A stretch of 41,824 nt of DNA from Microbacterium sp. (lineage in GTDB: Bacteria; Actinomycetota; Actinomycetes; Actinomycetales; Microbacteriaceae): positions 1 to 41,824 of the forward strand of contig NZ_JAPSJA010000004.1 in the NCBI RefSeq assembly GCF_031178525.1, read 5' to 3'. A model generated the notes under the pieces. The model saw nothing but the letters and a program-made list of their open reading frames with translations, did not search any database and was not told the origin of the DNA. The position numbers were made by a program, and so were the translations under genes. Positions 25,780 through 37,581 of the stretch are shown here, in pieces; position 1 is the first letter of the stretch; each line of letters begins with the position of its first letter.

Positions 25780-26655
25780 TCAGACGAGGATCTCGCGCGG
25801 GCGCACGAGATCGTGGAAGTGGCGGTTCATGCGGTCGGAATCGGGTCGGGTGCCCGTGATCAGTTCGAACGCGTCGACGGCCTGGCCGACGGCCATGCGG
25901 CCGCCGTCGAGGGTGGGGCAGCCGGCCGCGCGCGCGGCGGCGAGCAGCTCGGTCACGAGCGGCCGGTAGACGATGTCGGCGACCCACAGGTCTGGTCGCA
26001 GCAGCGCGGCGTCGAAGGGCATGCCGGGGTGCTCGGCCATGCCCGTCGGGGTGCAGTGCACGACGCCGTCGGCGCCCGCGAGCAGCTCCGCGAGCTGCGA
26101 GGGCCCTGCGGCGACGGCGTCCGTCCCGCGGCGCTCGCGCAGATCGCGAGCCAGCGCATCGGCGCGCGCGGCATCGAGGTCGACGATCGTGAGGCGGGCG
26201 GTGCCGAGCCGGGCGAGGGCGTCGGCCACGGCGACGCCCGCGCCGCCGGCGCCCAGCTGCACGACGTCGCCGCGAGGGGCGTCGGGCATGCCCGCGGTGA
26301 ACGCGCGCTCGAAGCCCGTGGTGTCCGTGTTCCACCCGCGTCGGCCCTCGGGGCCGAGCAGCACCGTGTTGACGGCGCCGAGCGCCTGCGCCACGGGGTC
26401 GATCTCATCCAGGTGGGGCATCACGGCCTGTTTGCACGGGTGCGTGATGTTCAGGGCGTCGAAGCCGAGTCGCTCCGCCCACGTGAGGACATCGCCGATC
26501 CGGTCGGCGCCCAGATCGAGCGTGGTGAGGTCGATGGGGCGATAGACATACGGGATGCCGAGCGCCGCCGCCTCCGCCATGTGCATCGGCGGCGTGAGCG
26601 ACGGGGTGACCCCTGAACCCACCAGACCGACGAGGTACGCGTGCGCGCTGTCCAC
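25780..26655 (-). CDS. qsuD: Quinate/shikimate dehydrogenase, QsuD type (catabolic, NAD+)
   Basis: It oxidises quinate to 3-dehydroquinate and shikimate to 3-dehydroshikimate. The 291-aa protein closely resembles Corynebacterium glutamicum QsuD as I remember it: NITHP-x-KQ, LGAVNTV, NTDxxGF, VVQxGAGGxG, TPxGMxxHPGxxFD and GRMAVGQAVDAF. The dyad is Lys75 and Asp111. After the second Rossmann strand it has VDLD (Asp159), the acidic residue expected for NAD+, in contrast to VARRPER in the biosynthetic AroE at 20649. One oddity is Cys74 beside the catalytic lysine, where C. glutamicum has Tyr. GTG 26655 has AAGGAG 6 bases upstream. It is first in the operon with the transporter. Confidence 0.9.
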   Translation of the reverse strand: MDSAHAYLVGLVGSGVTPSLTPPMHMAEAAALGIPYVYRPIDLTTLDLGADRIGDVLTWAERLGFDALNITHPCKQAVMPHLDEIDPVAQALGAVNTVLLGPEGRRGWNTDTTGFERAFTAGMPDAPRGDVVQLGAGGAGVAVADALARLGTARLTIVDLDAARADALARDLRERRGTDAVAAGPSQLAELLAGADGVVHCTPTGMAEHPGMPFDAALLRPDLWVADIVYRPLVTELLAAARAAGCPTLDGGRMAVGQAVDAFELITGTRPDSDRMNRHFHDLVRPREILV

Positions 26656-26697
26656 TCGAGCTCCTTCGCTGAGCGCTCAGCCGTGAGCGCCGTGTCT

Positions 26698-26715
26698 GTA
26701 CTATCCGGTACGTAC
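26698..26715. promoter_or_regulatory. Operator-like palindrome in the qsuD/qsuB divergent promoter region
   Basis: GTAC-N3-CCGG-N3-GTAC is an 18-bp interrupted palindrome with perfect arms and centre, 42 bases upstream of the qsuD start. Its A+T-richer form and CCGG centre resemble TetR-type operators of actinobacteria. C. glutamicum instead uses the LysR-type QsuR for its qsu genes. No regulator gene is in the window, so the binding protein is unknown. Confidence 0.5.
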
Positions 26716-26787
26716 GGAGTGAATCACGCCGGCCGGGTGATGTCAACGTCCGTGGCACGCGGCAGAACGCGGCAATGAACCGCGTGG

Positions 26788-26793
26788 TACATT
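26788..26793 (+). promoter_or_regulatory. -10 element of qsuB (leaderless start)
   Basis: TACATT fits TANNNT and ends 7 bases before the qsuB ATG at 26801. There is no Shine-Dalgarno sequence in between, so the message is probably leaderless. CGCGG and CCGCG form short inverted arms at 26769-26785, just upstream, possibly a second regulator site. Confidence 0.5.
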
Positions 26794-26800
26794 TTCGCGG

Positions 26801-28612
26801 ATGAAGACGTCGATCGCGACCGTGTGCCTGAGCGGCACGCTGGCCCAGAAGCTGCACGCGTGCGCCGCCGCGGGGTTCGACGGCGTCGAGATCTTCGAGC
26901 CCGACCTCGTCGCCGCTCCCGAGAGTCCGGAGGAGATCCGCGCGCTCGCGGCGCGTCTCGGGCTCTCGCTCGATCTGTACCAGCCGCTGCGCGACGCCGA
27001 GGGCGTGAGCGAGGAGGTCTTCGCCGACGTGCTGCGTCGCGCCGAGGCGAAGTTCGCGCTCATGAAGCGCCTGGGCATGGATCTCGTGCTGTGCTGCAGC
27101 AACGTCGCGACAGCCACGATCGACGACGACGAGGTGAGCGCAGGCCAGCTGCGCCGGCTCGGCGACCTCGCACAGCGCTACGACGTGCGCATCGCGTACG
27201 AGGCCCTGGCCTGGGGGCGCTTCGTCGACGACTACCGGCGCGCCTGGCGCATCGTCCAGCTCGCCGACCACCCCGCGGTCGGCGTGTGCCTCGACTCGTT
27301 CCACGTGCTCTCGCGCGGGCACGATCCCGCCGCGATCGAGGACATCCCCGGGGAGCGGATCTTCTTCCTCCAGCTCGCGGACGCGCCGGCGCTCGAGATG
27401 GACGTGCTGTCGTGGAGCCGGCACCACCGCCTGTTCCCCGGCGAGGGCGATTTCGACCTGCACGCGTTCGTCGGCCACGTGCTGCGCGCGGGCTACAGCG
27501 GGCCGATCTCGCTGGAGGTGTTCAACGACACCTTCCGGCAGACCGAGGCACGCCAGACAGCCGTGCACGCGCGTCGCTCGCTGCGCTGGCTGGAGGACGC
27601 GCTCGCGGGCGATCCGCCGCACCGCACCGACCTCTCCCGGCTCACCCCCGCGGCGGCTCCGCGCGGGTTCGACTTCGTCGAGATCAAGGCCGAGGACACG
27701 TCGCACATTGAGGCCCTGCTGCAGGCGGCGGGATTCTCGCGCCGGGGTCGTCATCGCACGAAGCCCGTGACGCTGTGGAGCTCTGGCGAGGCCCGCGTGA
27801 TCCTGAACGAGCAGCACGCGCGCGACCTGCAGCCGCACATCGCCGCGGTGGGCTTCGCAGTCGCCGACACGGACGCGCAGACGGCAAGGGCGCGCGAGCT
27901 GCGCACGCCCTTCGCGTATCGGCGCACGCACGCCACCGAGGAGGCGCTGGTCGCCGTCACGGCGCCCGACGGGTCCGAGGTGTACTGGTACGCCGCATCG
28001 GAGGGCGAGCCCGCCTGGGTGTCGGAGTTCGTCGACGGCGAGAGACGCGGTGGCGGGCCGGTCAGCGGCATCGACCACGTCAGCCTGACGCAGCCGTGGC
28101 AGGTGATCGACGAGAGCGTCCTGTTCTATCGCTCGGTGCTGTCGCTCGAGACCGCCGGCGGCACGGATGTCGCGAGCCCGCGCGGCCTCGTGCAGTCGCG
28201 GGTGCTGCAGACACCGGACCGGGCGATCCGGATGCCGCTCAACGTGTCGCCGCCGATCGTCGCCGAGCGCGGACCGGGCGCCGGGCTCTCGCAGCACGTC
28301 GCCTTCCGCTGCAGCGACGTCGTCGCGCTCGCGCGGGAGGGGCGCGCGCGCGGCCTGGACATCCTGCCGATCCCCGACAACTACTACGACGACCTCACGG
28401 CGCGCTTCGGTCTGCCGGGAGACCTTCTCGCTGAGCTGCGCGCTCTCGATCTGCTGTACGACCGCGACGCGACGGGCGAGTACCTGCACTTCTACGCGTC
28501 GGCTCCCGGTCGCGTGTTCTGGGAGTTCGTCGAGCGGCGCGAGGGCTACGACGGCTTCGGCGCCATGAACGCCCCCGTGCGTCTTGCGGCGCAGGACCCC
28601 GGCGGCCGCTGA
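26801..28612 (+). CDS. qsuB: 3-dehydroshikimate dehydratase, QsuB/QuiC1 type (two-domain)
   Basis: It dehydrates 3-dehydroshikimate to protocatechuate, committing quinate/shikimate carbon to aromatic breakdown. The 603-aa protein is a fusion. An N-terminal TIM barrel (1-285) has metal ligands Glu134 (AYEALAWG), Asp165 (CLDSFH), Gln191 (QLADAP) and Glu239 (SLEVFND). The C-terminal part resembles 4-hydroxyphenylpyruvate dioxygenase (about 286-603), with the triad His426 (IDHVSL), His499 (QHVAFR) and Glu575 (FWEFVE). The N-terminal 270 residues match C. glutamicum QsuB almost block by block from memory. The dioxygenase-like half has no firmly established reaction. It is divergent from qsuD and is followed by the efp promoter. 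Confidence 0.93.
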   Translation: MKTSIATVCLSGTLAQKLHACAAAGFDGVEIFEPDLVAAPESPEEIRALAARLGLSLDLYQPLRDAEGVSEEVFADVLRRAEAKFALMKRLGMDLVLCCSNVATATIDDDEVSAGQLRRLGDLAQRYDVRIAYEALAWGRFVDDYRRAWRIVQLADHPAVGVCLDSFHVLSRGHDPAAIEDIPGERIFFLQLADAPALEMDVLSWSRHHRLFPGEGDFDLHAFVGHVLRAGYSGPISLEVFNDTFRQTEARQTAVHARRSLRWLEDALAGDPPHRTDLSRLTPAAAPRGFDFVEIKAEDTSHIEALLQAAGFSRRGRHRTKPVTLWSSGEARVILNEQHARDLQPHIAAVGFAVADTDAQTARARELRTPFAYRRTHATEEALVAVTAPDGSEVYWYAASEGEPAWVSEFVDGERRGGGPVSGIDHVSLTQPWQVIDESVLFYRSVLSLETAGGTDVASPRGLVQSRVLQTPDRAIRMPLNVSPPIVAERGPGAGLSQHVAFRCSDVVALAREGRARGLDILPIPDNYYDDLTARFGLPGDLLAELRALDLLYDRDATGEYLHFYASAPGRVFWEFVERREGYDGFGAMNAPVRLAAQDPGGR

Positions 28613-28635
28613 CGGGCCGCGCAGGAGCGACCCGG

Positions 28636-28641
28636 TAGAAT
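28636..28641 (+). promoter_or_regulatory. -10 element for efp
   Basis: TAGAAT fits TANNNT and lies 24 bases after the qsuB stop and 55 before the efp ATG. It makes efp independent of qsuB expression. CTGACG at 28609-28614 resembles a -35, but the spacer of 21 is long. Confidence 0.5.
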
Positions 28642-28696
28642 CGGCTTTCGGTCGCATCCGGCCGCATCCCTCAGGACGAACGGAAACTCCACACTC

Positions 28697-29257
28697 ATGG
28701 CATCCACCGCAGACATCAAGAACGGCGTCGTGCTCAGCATCGACGGGCAGCTCTGGAGCGTCGTGGAGTTCCAGCACGTCAAGCCCGGCAAGGGCGGCGC
28801 GTTCGTCCGCACGAAGCTCAAGAACGTCGTGACCGGCAAGGTCGTCGACAGGACGTTCAACGCGGGTGCCAAGGTCGACATCCAGAACGTGGACCGCCGC
28901 GACTACACCTACCTCTACAACGACGGCGACAACTTCGTGTTCATGGACGCGAAGGACTACGACCAGATCAACGTCGCCGCCGCGACGGTCGGCGACGCGT
29001 CGAAGTTCCTGCTCGAGAACCAGGAGGTGACAATCGCGCTGCACGACGGCACGCCGCTGTACGTCGACCTGCCCGCCTCGGTCATCCTCGAGATCACGTA
29101 CACCGAGCCGGGTCTGCAGGGCGATCGCTCGTCGGCCGGCACCAAGCCCGCCACGGTCGAGACCGGCGCCGAGATCCAGGTGCCGCTGTTCCTCGAGACG
29201 GGCACGCGCGTCAAGGTCGACACCCGCACGGGCGAGTACCTCGGCCGCGAGAAGTGA
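28697..29257 (+). CDS. efp: Elongation factor P
   Basis: EF-P relieves ribosome stalling at polyproline stretches. The 186-aa protein has KOW, OB and C-terminal OB domains. The tip loop of domain I reads [10 protein letters not shown], with Lys32 at the functional position; the C-terminal signature includes [19 protein letters not shown]. No modification enzyme (EpmA/EarP type) is in the window, as expected for actinobacteria with a lysine tip. Many genes here encode Pro-rich tails (mltG, DUF349 protein, the 9766 gene) that would depend on EF-P. nusB follows after 4 bases. Confidence 0.96.
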   Translation: MASTADIKNGVVLSIDGQLWSVVEFQHVKPGKGGAFVRTKLKNVVTGKVVDRTFNAGAKVDIQNVDRRDYTYLYNDGDNFVFMDAKDYDQINVAAATVGDASKFLLENQEVTIALHDGTPLYVDLPASVILEITYTEPGLQGDRSSAGTKPATVETGAEIQVPLFLETGTRVKVDTRTGEYLGREK

Positions 29258-29261
29258 GCGC

Positions 29262-29672
29262 GTGAGCGCCCGCACCAAGGCGCGCAAGCGCGCCCTCGAC
29301 ATCCTGTTCTCCGCCGACGTGCGAGGGGACGACATCGCCGTCGCGCTGGCCGCAGAGGCCAAGCGCGCCGCCTCCGAGCCCGCGCGTCAGGCGTCCTGGC
29401 TCTACGCGCGCGAGATCGTCGACGGCGTGATCGACGCGGCCGCGGAGATCGACGAGCAGATCACGACCCACAGTCGCGACTGGAAGATCGACCGCATGCC
29501 CGCGGTCGATCGGGCCCTGCTGCGCATCGCGACGTGGGAGATCCTGCACAACCCCGACGTGCCGACGGCGGTGGCGATCGACGAGGCGGTGGAGCTCGCC
29601 AAGGAGTTCTCGACCGACGACTCCGGCGCGTTCGTCCACGGCGTCCTGGCCCGTATCGCCCGCTCGAGCTGA
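29262..29672 (+). CDS. nusB: Transcription antitermination factor NusB
   Basis: NusB, with NusE/S10, binds boxA RNA in rRNA operons. The 136-aa all-helical protein starts SARTKARKRALDILFSADVRG (typical RNA-binding N-terminus, split here by the initiator GTG) and has the helical core [18 protein letters not shown] and VAIDEAVELAKEFS. Length and motifs fit the family. GTG 29262 is 4 bases after the efp stop, so efp-nusB form an operon. Confidence 0.93.
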   Translation: MSARTKARKRALDILFSADVRGDDIAVALAAEAKRAASEPARQASWLYAREIVDGVIDAAAEIDEQITTHSRDWKIDRMPAVDRALLRIATWEILHNPDVPTAVAIDEAVELAKEFSTDDSGAFVHGVLARIARSS

Positions 29673-29694
29673 GCGAGCCCGGCTTCCGCTGAAC

Positions 29695-29700
29695 TAGACT
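29695..29700 (+). promoter_or_regulatory. -10 element for the pyr operon
   Basis: TAGACT fits TANNNT, 22 bases after the nusB stop. Transcription would start near 29707, immediately before the PyrR-binding leader element. Confidence 0.5.
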
Positions 29701-29714
29701 GATCACGACCTGCA

Positions 29715-29745
29715 CCTTTAACACCGTCCTGTGAGGCGGAGAAGG
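29715..29745 (+). ncRNA. PyrR-binding RNA element in the pyrR leader
   Basis: The leader holds the conserved PyrR-site pattern TTTAACACCGTCCTG followed by TGAGGCGGAGAAGG. CCTT/AAGG forms the lower stem; CCG/CGG and CCT/AGG form the upper stem around the GTG loop. The element runs into the pyrR Shine-Dalgarno sequence (GGGAG, 29744-29748, 6 bases from the ATG), and there is no terminator after it. This fits the translational repression by UMP-bound PyrR described for mycobacteria rather than the Bacillus attenuation mechanism. Confidence 0.8.
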
Positions 29746-29754
29746 GAGAGGCGG

Positions 29755-30297
29755 ATGAGCACGCGTGCCGTGCTGAATGACGCCGACATCGCCAGGGCCC
29801 TGACTCGGATCGCACACGAGATCCTCGAGTCCAACAAGGGGTCGGACGGACTGATCCTGCTGGGGATCCCGACGCGCGGCGTGACGCTCGCGCAGCGGCT
29901 CTCCGCCCTGATCGAGCGCTTCGCGGGTCAGGCCGTGCCGACCGGTTCGCTGGACGTCACGATGTACCGCGACGACCTCGCGAAGCACCCGACCCGCACG
30001 CCGCGGCCCACGCAGATCCCCGCGTGCGGCATCGACGGCAAGGTCGTGGTGCTGGTCGACGACGTGCTCTTCTCGGGCCGCAGCATCCGCGCCGCGCTCG
30101 ACGCCCTGAACGACATCGGTCGTCCCGCGGCAGTGCGCCTCGCGATCCTCGTCGACCGGGGGCACCGCGAGCTGCCGATCCGACCCGACTTCGTCGGCAA
30201 GAACCTGCCGTCCTCCCGCACCGAGCGCGTCAACGTGCGCGTGACCGAGGTCGACGGCGGAGCCGACGAGGTCTCGATCGAGGGCGGCGACGCATGA
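29755..30297 (+). CDS. pyrR: Bifunctional pyr operon regulator / uracil phosphoribosyltransferase PyrR
   Basis: PyrR binds UMP and the leader RNA to repress pyrimidine synthesis and has weak uracil phosphoribosyltransferase activity. The 180-aa product has [15 protein letters not shown], the [11 protein letters not shown] hood region, and the PRPP-binding motif [18 protein letters not shown]. Its own leader carries a PyrR site overlapping the ribosome-binding site. ATG 29755 is fixed by GGGAG upstream. The stop overlaps the pyrB ATG (ATGA). Confidence 0.95.
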   Translation: MSTRAVLNDADIARALTRIAHEILESNKGSDGLILLGIPTRGVTLAQRLSALIERFAGQAVPTGSLDVTMYRDDLAKHPTRTPRPTQIPACGIDGKVVVLVDDVLFSGRSIRAALDALNDIGRPAAVRLAILVDRGHRELPIRPDFVGKNLPSSRTERVNVRVTEVDGGADEVSIEGGDA

Positions 30298-31268
30298 GGC
30301 ACCTGCTCGACACGCACACGCTGTCGCGTGAGGACGCGATCCGGATCCTCGACATCGCAGAGGACATGGCCGACACGCAGTCGCGCGAGGTCAAGAAGCT
30401 GCCAACGCTGCGCGGCAAGACCGTCGTGAACCTGTTCTTCGAGGACTCCACGCGCACGCGCATCTCGTTCGAGGCGGCGGCCAAGCGCCTGTCCGCCGAT
30501 GTCATCAACTTCGCGGCCAAGGGCTCGAGCGTCTCCAAGGGCGAGAGCCTGCAGGACACCGCCCAGACGCTGCAGGCGATGGGCGCGGACGCTGTCGTGA
30601 TCCGACACGGTGCGTCCGGCGCGCCACGCACGCTCGCGACGAGCGGATGGATCGACGCGGGCGTCGTGAACGCCGGCGACGGCACGCACGAGCACCCCAC
30701 GCAGGCGCTGCTCGACGCTTTCACGATGCGCAAGCGCCGCGACGGCGCGGACAGCCGCGGCAGAGATCTCGCGGGCTACCGCGTCGCGATCGTGGGAGAC
30801 ATCCTGCACTCGCGGGTCGCGCGTTCGAACGTGTGGCTGCTGCACACGCTGGGCGCGGATGTCACGCTCGTGGCGCCGCCGACGCTGCTGCCGCAGGACA
30901 TCTCGAACTGGCCCGTGACCGTGCGCTACGACCTCGACGAGGCGATCGCGGCGCAGCCGGACGCGCTCATGATGCTGCGCATCCAGCTCGAACGCATGAA
31001 TGCGGCATATTTCCCCTCTGAGCGGGAGTATTCCCGCCGCTGGGGGCTCGACGCACGGCGCTTGGACAGCCTGCCAGCCGGTAGCATTGTGATGCACCCC
31101 GGGCCGATGAACCGGGGCCTGGAGATCTCCGCAGAAGCCGCCGACTCGCCGCGTTCGACGGTGCTCGAGCAGGTCAAGGCGGGTGTCTCCGTGCGGATGG
31201 CGGTGCTCTACCTGCTGCTGGCGGGGGAGCGGACGGACGCGAAGACCCAGAGTGAGGAGGAACGATGA
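30294..31268 (+). CDS. pyrB: Aspartate carbamoyltransferase catalytic subunit
   Basis: PyrB joins carbamoyl phosphate and aspartate, the committed step of pyrimidine synthesis. The 324-aa protein has the carbamoyl-phosphate site [12 protein letters not shown], the SKGESLQDT loop, the HPTQALLD motif and [13 protein letters not shown] near the C-terminus. There is no pyrI regulatory subunit, as usual in actinobacteria, where PyrB pairs with the dihydroorotase encoded next. It is coupled to pyrR and pyrC by ATGA overlaps on both sides. Confidence 0.97.
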   Translation: MRHLLDTHTLSREDAIRILDIAEDMADTQSREVKKLPTLRGKTVVNLFFEDSTRTRISFEAAAKRLSADVINFAAKGSSVSKGESLQDTAQTLQAMGADAVVIRHGASGAPRTLATSGWIDAGVVNAGDGTHEHPTQALLDAFTMRKRRDGADSRGRDLAGYRVAIVGDILHSRVARSNVWLLHTLGADVTLVAPPTLLPQDISNWPVTVRYDLDEAIAAQPDALMMLRIQLERMNAAYFPSEREYSRRWGLDARRLDSLPAGSIVMHPGPMNRGLEISAEAADSPRSTVLEQVKAGVSVRMAVLYLLLAGERTDAKTQSEEER

Positions 31269-32596
31269 GCAGTGTCCTTCTCATCACCGGAGCATCGATC
31301 GAGGGCGGCGACCGCGCCGATCTGCTGATCGAGGACGGCCGCATCACGGAGGTCGGATCCGGCCTCTCACGCAACGGCGCCACGCGCATCGACGCGGACG
31401 GACTCGTCGCTCTGCCGGGCCTCGTCGACCTGCACACGCACCTGCGCGAGCCGGGCTACGAGGCGAGCGAGACGATCCTCACCGGAACCCGCGCGGCGGC
31501 GGCCGGCGGGTTCACGGCCGTGTTCGCGATGCCGAACACCTCCCCGGTCGCCGACACGGCCGGCGTCGTCGAGCAGGAGCTCGCGCTGGGCGAGGCGGCA
31601 GGCTACGCGACCGTGCAGCCGATCGGCGCCGTCACCGTGGGTCAGAAGGGCGAGCGCCTCGCCGAGCTCGGGGCGATGGCCGACTCGCGCGCCCGCGTCC
31701 GCGTGTTCAGCGACGACGGCTTCTGCGTGTGGGATCCGCTGATCATGCGCCGGGCGCTCGAGTACGTGAAGGCCTTCGACGGGGTCGTGGCGCAGCATGC
31801 GCAGGATCCGCGCCTCACCGAGGGCGCCCAGATGAACGAGGGCGTCGTGTCGGCCGAGCTCGGCCTCGCGGGCTGGCCCGCCGTCGCGGAGGAGTCGATC
31901 ATCGCGCGCGACGTGCTGCTCGCAGAGCACGTGGGCTCGCGCCTGCACGTCTGTCACCTCTCCACGGCCGGGTCCGTCGACATCATCCGATGGGCGAAGA
32001 AGCGCGGCATCGACGTCACCGCCGAGGTCACGCCGCACCACCTGCTGCTGACGGACGAGCTCGTGCGCGACTACGACGCGCGCTTCAAGGTGAACCCGCC
32101 GCTGCGCACGGCCGAGGACGTTCAGGCGGTGCGCGAGGGGCTGGCCGACGGCACGATCGACATCGTCGCGACGGATCACGCCCCGCACCCCGCCGAGGCG
32201 AAGGCCTGCGAGTGGCAGGCTGCGGCCAACGGCATGGTCGGGCTCGAGAGCGCGCTGCGCGTCGTGCACCAGGCGATGGTCTCCACGGGCCTGCTGGATT
32301 GGGCGGGTGTGGCGCGTGTGCTGTCGAAGGCACCCGCGCGGATCGGGCGCCTGGCCGGCCACGGCACGCCGCTCGCGGCGGGGCAGCCCGCCGAGCTCGC
32401 GCTCTACGATCCCGCGACCGGGGGAGCGTTCGGCACGTCCGACCTGCGCGGGCGCAGCCTCAACTCGCCGTACGTCGGGCGCGAGCTGCCCGGTCGGGTG
32501 ATGTGGACGATCCACCGCGGTTACCCGACCCTCGCCGGCGGCGAGGTCGTCGATCCCGAGACGGTGCGTGCGAGCGAGCGGAGCACGTCGGCATGA
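31265..32596 (+). CDS. pyrC: Dihydroorotase
   Basis: PyrC cyclises carbamoyl aspartate to dihydroorotate. The 443-aa class I enzyme has the metal site [12 protein letters not shown], the AMPNTSPV motif, and histidines in [10 protein letters not shown] and TPHHLLL. The catalytic aspartate motif [11 protein letters not shown] and the late [10 protein letters not shown] block are also present. Length fits the long, Zn-dependent class I group. The start overlaps the pyrB stop, and the stop overlaps the next gene by 4 bases. Confidence 0.97.
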   Translation: MSSVLLITGASIEGGDRADLLIEDGRITEVGSGLSRNGATRIDADGLVALPGLVDLHTHLREPGYEASETILTGTRAAAAGGFTAVFAMPNTSPVADTAGVVEQELALGEAAGYATVQPIGAVTVGQKGERLAELGAMADSRARVRVFSDDGFCVWDPLIMRRALEYVKAFDGVVAQHAQDPRLTEGAQMNEGVVSAELGLAGWPAVAEESIIARDVLLAEHVGSRLHVCHLSTAGSVDIIRWAKKRGIDVTAEVTPHHLLLTDELVRDYDARFKVNPPLRTAEDVQAVREGLADGTIDIVATDHAPHPAEAKACEWQAAANGMVGLESALRVVHQAMVSTGLLDWAGVARVLSKAPARIGRLAGHGTPLAAGQPAELALYDPATGGAFGTSDLRGRSLNSPYVGRELPGRVMWTIHRGYPTLAGGEVVDPETVRASERSTSA

Positions 32597-33111
32597 GCCA
32601 CGAAGCCGCCTCGCTGATCTTCGTCGCGATCGCCGTCATCGCCCTCGCGCTCATGGTGTGGGGATGGCGACGACGAGCCAGGCGCGACGCCCGCGTCACC
32701 GCTCCGGTCGCCGAGCGCCGCGGTGCGGTGCGCGCCACCTTCACGGGCCTCTACGTCGCGACCACGCGTCACGACGAGCCGCTCGACCGCCTGAACGTGA
32801 AGCACCTCGCCTTCCGCTCGCGCGTGACGGTGACCGTGACCGACGCCGGCGTCGCGCTCGACATGCCCGGCGAGCCCACCGTCTTCCTCGACGCGCCGCG
32901 CCTGCGGGACGCGGGTCGCGCGACGTGGACGATCGACCGCGTCGTCGAATACGACGGCCTCGTGCTGCTGGCCTGGACGGCCGACGACGGCACGATCTGC
33001 GACAGCTATGTGCGGCTGCAGAATGCGGACCCGGACGCCCTGGTGTCCGAGGTCCAGCGCCTCCGCACGGATTCCGACTCCGACTCCACCCAGATGGGAG
33101 CACAGCGATGA
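32593..33111 (+). CDS. PH-like domain membrane protein in the pyr operon
   Basis: The 172-aa protein has one N-terminal transmembrane helix (residues 7-25, [19 protein letters not shown]). A basic stop (RRRARRDAR) follows, then a beta-rich cytoplasmic domain containing [32 protein letters not shown] and [13 protein letters not shown]. This pattern corresponds to the actinobacterial PH-like proteins conserved between pyrC and carA. The function is unknown; constant linkage with pyrC/carA suggests a role near pyrimidine synthesis, but that is only inference. It overlaps both neighbours by ATGA, so it is translated with them. Confidence 0.85.
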   Translation: MSHEAASLIFVAIAVIALALMVWGWRRRARRDARVTAPVAERRGAVRATFTGLYVATTRHDEPLDRLNVKHLAFRSRVTVTVTDAGVALDMPGEPTVFLDAPRLRDAGRATWTIDRVVEYDGLVLLAWTADDGTICDSYVRLQNADPDALVSEVQRLRTDSDSDSTQMGAQR

Positions 33112-34272
33112 CATCGCTCCTCGACCGCCAGCCGGCCGTGCTCGTCCTCGAGGACGGCACGCGCTACCCCGGGCACGCCTACGGCGCGCGCGGCACGACC
33201 CTCGGCGAGGTCGTCTTCACGACCGGCATGACCGGCTATCAGGAGACCCTGACCGACCCGTCCTACGCCGGTCAGATCGTCCTGCAGACCGCGCCGCACA
33301 TCGGCAACACGGGCGTCAACACGGAAGACCCCGAGTCGCGCCGCGTCTGGGTCGCCGGCTACATCGTGCGGGACCCCTCGCGCGTCGTCTCGAGCTGGCG
33401 CGCCGAGGAGTCGCTCGACGACGCGCTCGAGCGCGACGGCATCGTCGGCATCAGCGGGATCGACACCCGCGCGATCACGCGGCACATCCGCTCGGCGGGC
33501 AGCATGCGCGGCGGCATCTTCTCGGGCGACGCGGCGCAGATCGCGGACGACGAGCAGCTGCGACTCGTGACCGAGGCCCCGCAGATGTCCGGACAGAACC
33601 TGTCGGATCAGGTGTCGGTCGAGGTCGCCGCGGTCACCCCCGCCGTGGGCGAGAAGATCGGCAACCTGGCGGTCATCGACCTCGGCATCAAGCAGGCGAC
33701 CGTCGACAATCTCGCGCGCCGCGGCTTCGAGGTGCACGTGCTGCCGCAGAGCGTGACGAAGGAGCAGCTGCTCGCGATCGACCCGGTCGCGGCGTTCTAC
33801 TCCAACGGCCCTGGCGACCCCGCGGCCTCGGAGGACCACGTGCAGCTGCTGCGCGGCATCCTGGACGAGCAGCTGCCGTTCTTCGGCATCTGCTTCGGCA
33901 ACCAGCTGCTCGGCCGCGCGCTCGGCCTGGGCACCTACAAGCTGCCGTTCGGTCACCGCGGCATCAACCAGCCCGTGAAGGACAAGGTCACGGGCCGCGT
34001 CGAGATCACGGCGCACAACCACGGCTTCGCGGTCGACGCGCCGCTCGTGGGCGCGTTCGACAGCCCCGCCGGCTACGGCCGCGTCGAGGTCAGCCACGTG
34101 GGCCTCAACGACGACGTCGTGGAGGGCCTGCGCGCGCTCGACATCCCCGCCTTCTCGGTGCAGTACCACCCGGAGGCCGCCGGCGGTCCCAACGACGCCA
34201 ACTACCTGTTCGACCGCTTCCGCGACATGGTCGTGGAGCACCTTGCCAGCAAGCACGCCAAGAAGGACGCGA

Positions 34273-34280
<8 letters not shown>
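33108..34280 (+). CDS. carA: Carbamoyl-phosphate synthase small (glutaminase) subunit
   Basis: CarA hydrolyses glutamine and channels ammonia to CarB. The 390-aa protein has the N-terminal CarA-specific domain ([21 protein letters not shown] split; [13 protein letters not shown]) and a class I glutaminase domain. The nucleophile is Cys262 in FFGICFGNQ, and the catalytic pair is His354/Glu356 in VQYHPEA. The oxyanion motif SNGPGDP is also present. Its ATG overlaps the preceding stop, and its last 8 bases overlap carB. Confidence 0.97.

Positions 34281-37577
<3,297 letters not shown>

Positions 37578-37581
<4 letters not shown>

Noticed and set aside
24445-28612. Genomic island or prophage carrying the catabolic genes
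   Set aside because: No integrase, tRNA target, direct repeats or insertion-sequence ends flank the module, and its base composition looks like its neighbours by eye.
26405-29362. Open frame of about 985 codons on the minus strand across qsuB and efp
   Set aside because: It is antisense to two well-supported genes, with composition typical of a shadow frame. The part within qsuD is in the wrong frame.
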